64,000 bases of DNA from Actinomycetes bacterium (GTDB taxonomy: Bacteria > Actinomycetota > Actinomycetes > Propionibacteriales > Propionibacteriaceae): assembly GCA_023460935.1 (NCBI GenBank), contig JAEWOI010000034.1:1-64000 (forward strand), in the 5' to 3' direction. A program made the position numbers and the translations under genes. Below are positions 23,615 through 31,291 of this stretch, in pieces (position 1 is the first letter of the stretch; every line of letters starts with the position of its first letter). The notes under the pieces were generated by a model. It had not been told where the DNA came from. It worked only from the letters and a program-made list of their open reading frames with translations, and did no database searches.

Positions 23615-25654
23615 ATGAACCATTCAGGAACCACGCGGCTGCGCCGCGTGGGTGCAGGCGTGGCGCTGGGGGCGCTCGTCGCAGGAAGCCAGTTCGCTAC
23701 CATCCCGCCGGCTGCCGCTGCCACCGTGCCTGCCACCGTGCGGGTGCGCAACGCGGACATCCGGCCGGACGAGTCCAGCTACGCGGGCTGGCACCAGGGC
23801 TACGACAAGGCCGCCTACGCCTCCGCCATCACAGCCGATGGCCTGGAGTCGATCGGTCGCTCGCAGATCCTCTACGGGTACGCGAACAACACCAACGCCG
23901 ACCTGGCCGCAGACGGGGTCAACGCCGACCTCAGCGATGACCTGGTGGGTGCGTCCTACGAGGTGAAGTCCGGGCGCGCGTACCTGCAGGTCCCGCTGTT
24001 CGCCGATCTGGACGGTGCCGGGCCACAAGCGCCCGTGTTCGCAACCCTGCGGCCCGCGGAACCGGCCGAAGCCACCACCAAGGTCGCAGCCGGCGACCAG
24101 TGGGTCACCAGCCGGGCGCTGGGTGACATCGCAGCCAACACCCCGATGCCGTTGTCCGGCATCATCGCGGCCATCGAGGCGGGCACCTACAAGACGATCG
24201 GCATCGGCGTGCTCACCGACGTCGGCGAGAAGTCGACGGTGGCTTCGATCACCTTCAACGGCAAGAAGTACGTCTTCACGCCGGACTCGGCCACCGAGAC
24301 GATCGCCAACTCCCAGCTTCGCGAAGAGGAGACCAAGGCCAACTACACCACCTGGCACCAGGGTTACGCCGGTGCCCAGAAGAATGCGCAGATCACCACC
24401 GCCGGTCTGGAACTGGCCGGGAAATCCCAGGTGATCAGGGGCCTCAACAACAACAGCGCAAACGTCAAGACCGTTAACGTCAACCTGCAGTTCGCGATCG
24501 GGGAGGCCGGCTACACGGTCAAGGCGGGTACCGCCTACTTCCAGATTCCGCTGTTCTTCGACAACGGCAGCGGGGTGAAGTTCGCGACCCTGCGCAACCT
24601 CGGGCTGCCGGCCGGCACCCACCAGCTCAAGCTCTCCGACGACTGGCAGTCCAGCAAGGACCTGGGCAGCATCGCAGCCAACACCACTGCTCCGCTGAGC
24701 CAGATCATCGCCGCGCTCGGCGCCTACAAGGTGATCGGCTACGGCGTGCTGACCAACGCCGGTGAGTCCGCGGTCGTCTCCTCCATCCGGTTCGCCGGCA
24801 CCACCACGACCTTCACGGCTCCCGCCGCAACCCCCGCGGTCAGCACCGTCGTCCCCGGTTCGGTCGCACCGGACGAGACCGAGTACGCAGGCTGGCACCA
24901 GGGCGCCACGCCGGCCACGGCGGCCAGCATCGACGACACGGGCCTGAAGCTGGGCCCGGACCGCTCCCAGGTGCTGAACGGCTACGAGAACAACAGCGCG
25001 AACACCTACTCAGGCAACGTCGACCTTACCGATGCCATCCTCGGCGGCGGATACGAGGTGGTGAGTGGCGACGTCTACTTCCAGGTCCCGATCTTCTTCG
25101 AGGACGCTGCCGGCGACACCCGGTTCACCACTTTGCGGCCAGTCCTGAAGGGCAAGGTCGGCAACAACGGGTTCAGCCTGGGCGACCAGTGGACGTCCAG
25201 CCGGGGGATCGGGCCGTTCGCTGCCAACTCGCCGGTGCTGCTGGGCGACCTGCTCAGTTCGATCGGCTCCTACAAGGTGCTCGGCTTCGGTGTGCACACC
25301 GACCAGGGTGGCAACGGCGTGGTGCGCAGCATCACCTGGGACGGCACCCGTTACGTGTTCGACCGGGCCACAGCCAAGCTCTCGGTGCGGGTTTCGCCCA
25401 AGCCGACCGCGCGCAAGGCCTTCTGGACCTACGTCGGCGCCAAGTCCGCCGGCGGTTCCGTGGCCGGCGACGCCTTCACCGTCAGCTACGGCGGCAAGGT
25501 GATCGGCTCCGGCAAGCTCGGCTCAGACGGCCAGGGCAAGGTCAAGCTCAGCCGCAGGCTGAGCAAGGGCAAGCGCACCCTCGTGGTCAACTACCTCGGC
25601 GGCACGACGACGAAGCCGGCGAAGCAGAACTACGTGGTCTACGTGAAGAGCTGA
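23615..25654 (+). CDS. Secreted protein with three 180-residue repeats and C-terminal Ig-like domain
   Basis: A 679-residue protein with a signal peptide (basic MNHSGTTRLRRVGAG, hydrophobic GVALGALVAGSQFA, likely cleavage after PPAAAA). Three tandem repeats of 180-190 residues begin around residues 50, 237 and 417, each with the tract YxxWHQG (Trp59, Trp247, Trp427), then RSQ-N-N motifs, YFQVPxFF, FxTLR, DQW-SS, GxIAANxP and a closing YKVxGxGVLT. Residues 587-679 form a lysine-rich beta domain (ARKAFWTYVGAKSAGGSV) like bacterial Ig/SLH-type modules. No LPXTG or membrane anchor is present, so it is released or bound non-covalently. Family unknown to me; adhesin or surface-layer-like use is plausible. 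The ATG at 23615 follows GAAGGAAG. Confidence 0.75.
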   Translation: MNHSGTTRLRRVGAGVALGALVAGSQFATIPPAAAATVPATVRVRNADIRPDESSYAGWHQGYDKAAYASAITADGLESIGRSQILYGYANNTNADLAADGVNADLSDDLVGASYEVKSGRAYLQVPLFADLDGAGPQAPVFATLRPAEPAEATTKVAAGDQWVTSRALGDIAANTPMPLSGIIAAIEAGTYKTIGIGVLTDVGEKSTVASITFNGKKYVFTPDSATETIANSQLREEETKANYTTWHQGYAGAQKNAQITTAGLELAGKSQVIRGLNNNSANVKTVNVNLQFAIGEAGYTVKAGTAYFQIPLFFDNGSGVKFATLRNLGLPAGTHQLKLSDDWQSSKDLGSIAANTTAPLSQIIAALGAYKVIGYGVLTNAGESAVVSSIRFAGTTTTFTAPAATPAVSTVVPGSVAPDETEYAGWHQGATPATAASIDDTGLKLGPDRSQVLNGYENNSANTYSGNVDLTDAILGGGYEVVSGDVYFQVPIFFEDAAGDTRFTTLRPVLKGKVGNNGFSLGDQWTSSRGIGPFAANSPVLLGDLLSSIGSYKVLGFGVHTDQGGNGVVRSITWDGTRYVFDRATAKLSVRVSPKPTARKAFWTYVGAKSAGGSVAGDAFTVSYGGKVIGSGKLGSDGQGKVKLSRRLSKGKRTLVVNYLGGTTTKPAKQNYVVYVKS

Positions 25655-25705
25655 CCAGGTAACGGTGGCTGGAACACCGGCAGGCTGTGGGTCGGCGGCA
25701 CCGGC

Positions 25706-26653
25706 TCACAGCCTGCCGGCCGTGCGTGGGCCGGCCGCCCTCCTGATCCGTCCGCCCGAGTACCGCACCCCGCCACGCAGGCGCAGGTACAGGGCGAGCC
25801 AGGCGCAGACCGCGCGCTCCGCGAGCCACACCGGCGCCCACCACGCTGACGTGGCAGGGAACCGCGCGCTCCCACCGGAGCGCCGCCGGCCCGCCTCGGC
25901 GAGCCCGACGACGAGCAGGGCCATCCCGGCCAGGGCGGCCGGACGCCGGCGGCCGGCTGCCACGAGCGGGAGCACGGCCAGTTCCACCGCGTACCGGCCC
26001 GGTTGGGCGAGGCTGTCGTAGGCCTGACGGACCCGTTGTGACCAGAAGTGCGTGGCGGTCGGCGGCAGCCGGTCGACGAACACGTGCTGCGCCCGGCTGA
26101 CCCGGCCGCCGCGTGCGGCGACCGTGCGCAGCAGCTCGAGGTTCTCGAAGAGCACGTCGGGGTCGTAGCCATCGGCGAGGAATGCTCTGCGCACCGACAG
26201 CGTCCCCGGGTAGTCACCGCCGAAGCAGCGGTTCAGCAGCTGCCTGCCGGTGTCCCAGCGGGCGTGCCAGGGCCAGCTCGTGAACACGTTCTGCGGCGCC
26301 ACGGCGTCAGCAGCAGCCAGTTCTGCCAACACTGCTGCCAGGCTCTCGCGGTCGTACCGGACGTCGTCGTCGGCGATCACGACCAGGTCGTGGCGCGCGA
26401 CCGCCAGCCCGGTCAGGACGTTGCGCACCTTGCCGTTGCGACCGGCCACGACGGCTGGCGGCAGGTGCCGGACCAGCTCGCCCCACAGCAGGGCGTGGCT
26501 GGCGAAGGTGTCCGGTTCGGAGCCGTCCACGACGGTGACGTCGACCCACTCGCGCAGGCGCCGGAGATAGGCGGTCAGTTCCGCCGGGTCGTCGCTGGGC
26601 GCTGAACGCAGGGGCAGCAGGTACTCCGCTGGCAACCGGTCGGCATCTGGCAT
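25706..26653 (-). CDS. Family 2 glycosyltransferase
   Basis: GT-A-fold glycosyltransferase of 315 residues. The nucleotide-sugar/metal motif is VVIADDDVRYD near residue 93, an acceptor-region glutamate lies in LFENLELLRT, and the C-terminus has a hydrophobic stretch (LAVLPLVAAGRRRPAALAGMALLVVGL) and basic residues that suggest membrane association. It resembles actinobacterial cell-wall glycan transferases. The acceptor is not known. Divergent from the GntA-like gene over 100 bases. Confidence 0.85.
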   Translation of the reverse strand: MPDADRLPAEYLLPLRSAPSDDPAELTAYLRRLREWVDVTVVDGSEPDTFASHALLWGELVRHLPPAVVAGRNGKVRNVLTGLAVARHDLVVIADDDVRYDRESLAAVLAELAAADAVAPQNVFTSWPWHARWDTGRQLLNRCFGGDYPGTLSVRRAFLADGYDPDVLFENLELLRTVAARGGRVSRAQHVFVDRLPPTATHFWSQRVRQAYDSLAQPGRYAVELAVLPLVAAGRRRPAALAGMALLVVGLAEAGRRRSGGSARFPATSAWWAPVWLAERAVCAWLALYLRLRGGVRYSGGRIRRAAGPRTAGRL

Positions 26654-26753
26654 GGCACGGCTGGGTTACCCAACCGCCGCACTCGCCCAACCCCACCCCA
26701 GCAATAACTCGCCCCACGCCGGGCTGGGCGCCGCCCGCGGGTACCGGGGCTGC

Positions 26754-27527
26754 ATGAACCACCCAGGTCCGGCTGCCGGCCAGCGTGCGGTCGTGGCTCC
26801 GGCCGGCGGCGCCTGCCCGGTTGCGCACGGTCGGGGCAGTGCGGCGACCGATGGGGCTGCGCTGCGCGCGGAGCTGGCTGCGCTCGTTGCCAGCCAGGAC
26901 TACCCCTGCGTCGGTGCGAAGTCGGTGTTCAACCGCGGGACGGCGCTGGTGCGCGGGTTCGATGAGCTGGGCGGGCAGACGGCCACGAGGGAGCTCTACG
27001 CTGCGCTTGCGCGGTTCTCGGCCGACAACCCGCCAGGGGCGGCCGGAGAGGACCCGGAGCTGGTGTCGTTCGTCGCGGTGTTCCGGCAGCCGGAGCGGCT
27101 GGCCGAGCCGGACTTCGAGGAACGGCTGTGGCGCCAGTTGTCGATGCTGCACGCGCTGGACACCTTCGCGTGGGACCCTTCGGTCAGCTCCGACCCCGCC
27201 AGCCCGCACTTCGGGTTCAGCGTCGCCGGCCGGGCGTTCTTCGTGATCGGGATGCACCCCGACGCCTCGCGCGCTGCCCGCCGCAGCCCGTTGCCGACGA
27301 TGGTGTTCAACGTGCACAGCCAGTTCGAGCAGTTGCGCTCCACCGGCCGCTACGACCGCATCCGGGACGTGGTGCGCAAGCGCGACCGCCGGCTGCAGGG
27401 CGACAACAACCCGATGCTGGCCGACCACGGCCTGGCCTCGGAGGCAAGGCAGTACGCCGGCCGGGCGGTGCCGGCGGACTGGCGTCCGCCCTACGATTTC
27501 GCACCTGGGAGGAAGGGAAGCGATTGA
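26754..27527 (+). CDS. gntA: YqcI/YcgG-family heme N-hydroxylase (GntA/DcsA-like)
   Basis: Heme-dependent oxygenase-type protein of 257 residues in the YqcI/YcgG family, whose characterised members N-hydroxylate guanidine groups (DcsA on L-arginine; GntA in guanitoxin formation). Family hallmarks are YPCVGAKSVFNRG, HFGFSVAGRAFFVIGMHPDASR, MVFNVHSQFEQLR and QGDNNPMLADHG-SEARQYAGR. The heme ligand is expected to be a histidine in the HPDAS or VHSQ region. The ATG at 26754 gives the usual length; an upstream ATG adds a low-complexity leader. It is coupled through overlapping TTGA to the DUF1989 gene, implying a two-enzyme conversion of a guanidino compound. Confidence 0.8.
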   Translation: MNHPGPAAGQRAVVAPAGGACPVAHGRGSAATDGAALRAELAALVASQDYPCVGAKSVFNRGTALVRGFDELGGQTATRELYAALARFSADNPPGAAGEDPELVSFVAVFRQPERLAEPDFEERLWRQLSMLHALDTFAWDPSVSSDPASPHFGFSVAGRAFFVIGMHPDASRAARRSPLPTMVFNVHSQFEQLRSTGRYDRIRDVVRKRDRRLQGDNNPMLADHGLASEARQYAGRAVPADWRPPYDFAPGRKGSD

Positions 27528-28114
27528 ACCGACTGCAGCCACAGACCGGCACCGGCTTCCGGCTGGCCCGGGGCGACGAGCTGGTGGTCGTCGATCCCAC
27601 GGGCGGGCAGGTGAGCGACCTCTATGCCGTCAGTGCGGCCGACCCGGAGGAGTGGCTGTCCAGCGGGCGCACGATCGACTACGCCAACAAGGTGTTCCTC
27701 ACCACTGGCGACGTGCTCTACAGCAACCGCTCCAGGCCGCTGTTCACGATCGTCGAGGACACCTGCGGCCGCCACGACTTCACCCTCACCCCCTGCAGCC
27801 AGGAGACGTTCGACCTGCTGTACCCGGAGTTCGCCGGGGCGCCGCACCCGAGCTGCCTGGACAACCTGCATTCGGGGCTGGGCCAGTTCGGGATCACGAA
27901 GGACCGCATCGCCACCTCCCTGAACATCTTCATGAACGTGTGGACCGATCCCGAAGGCACCCTGCACATCGACCCGCCGCTCTCGCGGGCGGGGGACCGG
28001 TTCGTGGTGCGGGCGGAGGCCGACGTGTTCGTTGGCCTGACCGCCTGTTCGGCGGAGAAGTCGAACGGCGGGGTGTGCAAGCCGATCGACTACGAGGTGA
28101 GGCCCCGAGGCTGA
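27524..28114 (+). CDS. DUF1989 (urea carboxylase-associated) protein
   Basis: A 196-residue DUF1989-family protein. Conserved parts are LVVVDPTGGQVSDLYAV, DVLYSNRSRPLFTIVEDTCGRHDFTLTPC, LNIFMNV and TACSAEKSNGG-CKPIDYEV, with several cysteines and a histidine that could bind metal. Relatives sit beside urea carboxylase, and others beside YqcI/YcgG heme enzymes, suggesting a role in guanidine/urea metabolism. The start is a TTG at 27524-27526 inside the stop codon of the hydroxylase gene, preceded by GGAAGGGAAG. No activity has been proven for the family as far as I know. Confidence 0.82.
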   Translation: MNRLQPQTGTGFRLARGDELVVVDPTGGQVSDLYAVSAADPEEWLSSGRTIDYANKVFLTTGDVLYSNRSRPLFTIVEDTCGRHDFTLTPCSQETFDLLYPEFAGAPHPSCLDNLHSGLGQFGITKDRIATSLNIFMNVWTDPEGTLHIDPPLSRAGDRFVVRAEADVFVGLTACSAEKSNGGVCKPIDYEVRPRG

Positions 28115-28171
28115 ATCCGCAGCCGCGTGCCGCGGATACCATGGCCGGGTGCCGGGGACCATCACCGCGGT

Positions 28172-28723
28172 GTGGAGCGGGTCGACGAGGGCAGCGGGCA
28201 CAGCTTCTGCAGGATGGAGGAGCTGGCCGACGGCTGGCGGTTCGACGCCGGTTAGGTGCTCTCGACCCCGACCCTGCAGTGCGCGTGCTGGTTCTCGGTG
28301 ACCGTGGGCGCCGACTGGCTGACCAACTCGGCCGAGGTGGTGGCCGTGGCCCGGGATGGCGTACGGCGGCTGCGGCTGGACGCCGACGATCGCCGGGTGT
28401 GGCTGGTGGACGGGGTGCACCGGCCGGAGCTGGACGGCTGCCTCGACGTGGACATAGCGGCGACGCCGGTGACCAACACCTTCCCGATCCGGCGGCTGGC
28501 GGCCCTGCGGCCTGGCACGCCCCGGACGGCGCCGGTGGCCTGGGTCGAGGTGCCCTCGCTGCGGGTCACGCGGGTCGACCAGACCTACCGTCGGCTGCGG
28601 CCCGCCGCCGGGCACGCGGCCTGGGAGTACAGCGACCCAGCCCACGGGGCATTCCGGCTGACCGTGGACGAGCACGGCCTCGTGCTGGACTACGAAGGCT
28701 TCGCCAGGCGGGTGCAGCGGTGA
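28172..28723 (+). pseudogene. Glycolipid-binding-domain gene with in-frame TAG
   Basis: A gene of the putative glycolipid-binding family (PF06475-like). Downstream sequence shows the family pattern WFSVTVGADWLTNSAEV, CLDVDIAATPVTNTFPIRRL and VTRVDQTYRRL. The usual N-terminal part is also present in the same frame (GTG 28172: VERVDEGSGHSFCRMEELADGWRFDAG), but a TAG at 28253-28255 separates the halves. Either the gene is broken, the base is a sequence error, or translation restarts at the GTG at 28256 directly after the stop, which would give a protein lacking the first strands. I see no ribosome site for that restart. It follows the DUF1989 gene by 57 bases. Confidence 0.65.
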
Positions 28724-28729
28724 GTCCGG

Positions 28730-29521
28730 CTACCGGGTGGCTGCAGCGCTCCCGGCGGCCAGCCTGGCCACAGGCTGGACCGGGGCCGTCCCGAGCAGGG
28801 CCGTGACCGCCGGCACCGCCTCCGGGGAGCAGCTGAACAGCACGCAGCTGGCGGGGCCGCCCGAGGCGGTGCGTGAGACCGGCACCGGGTCGAGCCACTC
28901 GTGGCCCAGCCCGGCCGACCCGGCGAGCTGGGACACCTCCCACCCGACCCCCTTGGAACCGACCGGCAGCGCGTCGTGGACCAGGCCGGAGGCGACCGCC
29001 GCCGCCGCGGCCGCCACGTCCACCTGGTCGGGGTGGCCGATGCGGATGTCGTGCCCCGGCGCGGAGATCGGCAGCCCGGCGCAGAGCACCACGTCGCCCG
29101 GCCGGGAGCCCCCGCTGAGCAGCCCATCGGGCCCGATGCGGCCGAGCACGGTCACGCCGACCCCGGTGGCGCTGGTGGGCACGTTGTCCTCCGTGCTGCC
29201 GGTAACCGCCTCCGCAGGTACGCCGGCCGCCGCCGCCAGCCGCAGCACTTCCTCGATCATCACCCGCCCGGTGGGTTCCAGTTCGACGCACAGGGCGTCG
29301 ACCACTGCGATCGGCCGCGCGCCGCAGCACAGCACCTCCAGCAGCGGGACGCGCAACGCGAAGTGCGCCACCGTGGCGGCGTCGGCGGCCACCGTGTCGG
29401 CCGGCTTCGGTCCGATCCCGCCGATGGAGTCGGTGGCCACCACCAGGTCGGCGCCGAGGACCAGCAGGTCGCGCACCCGTCGGGGTGCGTCCGGGCCGCC
29501 GGGGGTCAGGGGCGTGGTCAT
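28730..29521 (-). CDS. PurM-like (AIR synthase-fold) protein, resembles alpha-ribazole kinase CblS
   Basis: A 263-residue ATP-binding protein with the PurM/HypE/ThiL fold. Key parts are LVVATDSIGGIGPKPADTV (metal/ATP), RVPLLEVLCCGARPIAVVDAL, VELEPTGRVMIEEV, AVTGSTEDNVPTSATGVGVTVLG and DVVLCAGLPISAPG. The GSTEDN...TGxGVTVxG pattern is like CblS, which phosphorylates alpha-ribazole in Firmicutes. It is the last gene of the GntR-kinase-ECF operon, two bases after the glycohydrolase stop. I infer a small-molecule kinase acting on the imported compound; the alpha-ribazole link is from memory of the family and context. Confidence 0.62.
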   Translation of the reverse strand: MTTPLTPGGPDAPRRVRDLLVLGADLVVATDSIGGIGPKPADTVAADAATVAHFALRVPLLEVLCCGARPIAVVDALCVELEPTGRVMIEEVLRLAAAAGVPAEAVTGSTEDNVPTSATGVGVTVLGRIGPDGLLSGGSRPGDVVLCAGLPISAPGHDIRIGHPDQVDVAAAAAAVASGLVHDALPVGSKGVGWEVSQLAGSAGLGHEWLDPVPVSRTASGGPASCVLFSCSPEAVPAVTALLGTAPVQPVARLAAGSAAATR

Positions 29522-29523
29522 GG

Positions 29524-30519
29524 CTACCGCCGGAAGGGCAGGAGTTGGGAGGCCAGCGCCTCCGGATCGATGCCGTTGACCTCGCGCAGCACGGCGAGCA
29601 GTTCTGGCGGGATCGCTGCCAGGCCCGATACGGCGCCGGCCATCGCGCCGGCCATGGCGCCGATGGTGTCGGTGTCCCCGCCGAGGTTGGCCGCAAGTTC
29701 GGTGGCCCGCAGCGGGTCTCCGTCGGCGCGGACCAGCAGCCCCACCGCGGCCGGCACGCTCTCGGTGGTGGTGACCCACGCTCCGACGAAGTCGTACAGC
29801 TCGGCCAGGAAGTCGGCATCGCTGCCTCCGCGCCCGGCGAGCTCCACCGCCAGCCGGGTCCGAGCCGGGACGGACGCGGCCACCGTCTGCTGGCCCCGAC
29901 GTCGACCGAGGCTCGCAGCGACCAGCCCTGCCTCGATGGCCTCATCGAGGTCGGCCCCCTCGATGGCGGTTGAGACCACACCGGCTACCAGGCTGGCTCC
30001 GCTGATGGCGACCCCGGTGTCGTGGGACATGACCGTGGCTTCCACCACGGCGTCCACGAGGGCCTCCATGTCCCCGGGTCGACGAACCAGGCCAACCGGC
30101 GCGATCCGCATCGCAGCGCCATTGGTGTCCCCGCCCGTCCCGGTACTGCGCGGGTCAGCACCCGTACGCAGCAGGTCGATGGCCCGGGCCGAGCTGGGCC
30201 CGAGGAAATTGCCGTTGCTGGCGCCGACCCGGTCCGCCCAGGCCACCAGCTCCCTCGCGACGTCCTCGGCACGCACCTCGCCGCCGGCGTCACGGATGGT
30301 CTCGGCCAGCATGAACGCCTGCTGGGTGTCGTCGGTCACCTGGCCGGCGACGAACCCGTCCACGATCTCGTGCCCGGGGGGAGCGGGGTGGAAGCCGGAC
30401 AGCCAGCCCCACTGCTCGCGGATCCGCTCCGGCACCCACAGCTCGCCCGGCATGCCCATCGCGTCGCCGAGGGCCAGCCCGGCCAGCACGCCCGCAGCCC
30501 GTTCCTGGGTCGAGGTCAT
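29524..30519 (-). CDS. ADP-ribosylglycohydrolase-family hydrolase (YegU-like)
   Basis: A 331-residue ARH-fold protein expected to cleave an alpha-N- or O-glycosidic ribosyl bond using two Mg ions. Metal ligands are visible in AGQVTDDTQQAFMLAE near residue 64 and in GGDTDTIGAMAGAM near the C-terminus; the N-terminal AAGVLAGLALGDAMGMPGE is standard. The ATG at 30519 follows GGAG; an upstream ATG is inside the previous gene. In E. coli the homologous gene yegU lies with the kinase yegV and regulator yegW, matching this operon. The natural substrate is not established; the alpha specificity of the fold hints at an alpha-nucleoside. Confidence 0.85.
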   Translation of the reverse strand: MTSTQERAAGVLAGLALGDAMGMPGELWVPERIREQWGWLSGFHPAPPGHEIVDGFVAGQVTDDTQQAFMLAETIRDAGGEVRAEDVARELVAWADRVGASNGNFLGPSSARAIDLLRTGADPRSTGTGGDTNGAAMRIAPVGLVRRPGDMEALVDAVVEATVMSHDTGVAISGASLVAGVVSTAIEGADLDEAIEAGLVAASLGRRRGQQTVAASVPARTRLAVELAGRGGSDADFLAELYDFVGAWVTTTESVPAAVGLLVRADGDPLRATELAANLGGDTDTIGAMAGAMAGAVSGLAAIPPELLAVLREVNGIDPEALASQLLPFRR

Positions 30520-30520
30520 C

Positions 30521-31291
30521 TCACACCACTCCATATCCGAGTCCGTAACGCAGCCACAGGACGGCTCCCAGCGCACTGAGCACTGCGGCCAGTACGCCGG
30601 CGTCGGCCGGCCGCAGCTTCAGGTCGCGCATCGCCGTCATCGAACTCGAGGCGCCGTAGCCGCGGTTGGTCATCGCCACCGCCAGGTTGTCGGCGAGCAG
30701 GATCGAATTCGTGATCAGGGGCACCATGATCGGCACGAAGGACACGATCTGCCCGACCGGCCCCTTGTCCTTCACCCGCGCGCCGCGGGCCCGCTGGGCC
30801 TCGACGATCAGGTCCTTCTTGTGCGCCATGGTGGGAATGAACGAGATGGCCGTGGTCACCAGGATCGACACCCAGTAGGGCGCGCGCAGCCGGGACATGA
30901 CGATCAGCAGGTCGTCGATGGACGTGCTGATCGTGAACGCGTACGTCGCCACCACCATCAGCAGGATCCGCATCACGAAGTTCAGCCCCACCAGCAGCCC
31001 GCCGAGGGTGGCCTGCAGGCCCCACAGCGTGAACAGCGGACGGGCGTTCTCCGCGAGGGTGAACTGGTTGCTGGCCACCATGGTGACCGCGACGATCAGC
31101 ACGAACACCAGCAACAGCGGCTGCAGCATGCCCCACAGGCCGGCCATGGGCGTCCGCGCCGCCAGCAGGGCTGCCACCAGCAGGACGAGCAGCACCAGGT
31201 TGCCCACCGGATGGGTCACGACGAACAGGGCGACCATGATCGCGACGAAGGCCACGATCTTCACCCGGACGTCGAGCCGCTCAAGCCTCAC
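30521..31291 (-). CDS. ecfT: ECF transporter T subunit
   Basis: EcfT-like coupling subunit of 256 residues, about five or six helices with coupling motifs AQRARGARV and AMTNRGYGA (the second has NRG instead of ARG). The GTG start at 31289-31291 lies 11 bases inside the ATPase gene. Its 3' end is one base from the glycohydrolase start. It completes an ECF importer with the fused ATPase and the S subunit upstream. Confidence 0.9.
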   Translation of the reverse strand: MRLERLDVRVKIVAFVAIMVALFVVTHPVGNLVLLVLLVAALLAARTPMAGLWGMLQPLLLVFVLIVAVTMVASNQFTLAENARPLFTLWGLQATLGGLLVGLNFVMRILLMVVATYAFTISTSIDDLLIVMSRLRAPYWVSILVTTAISFIPTMAHKKDLIVEAQRARGARVKDKGPVGQIVSFVPIMVPLITNSILLADNLAVAMTNRGYGASSSMTAMRDLKLRPADAGVLAAVLSALGAVLWLRYGLGYGVV

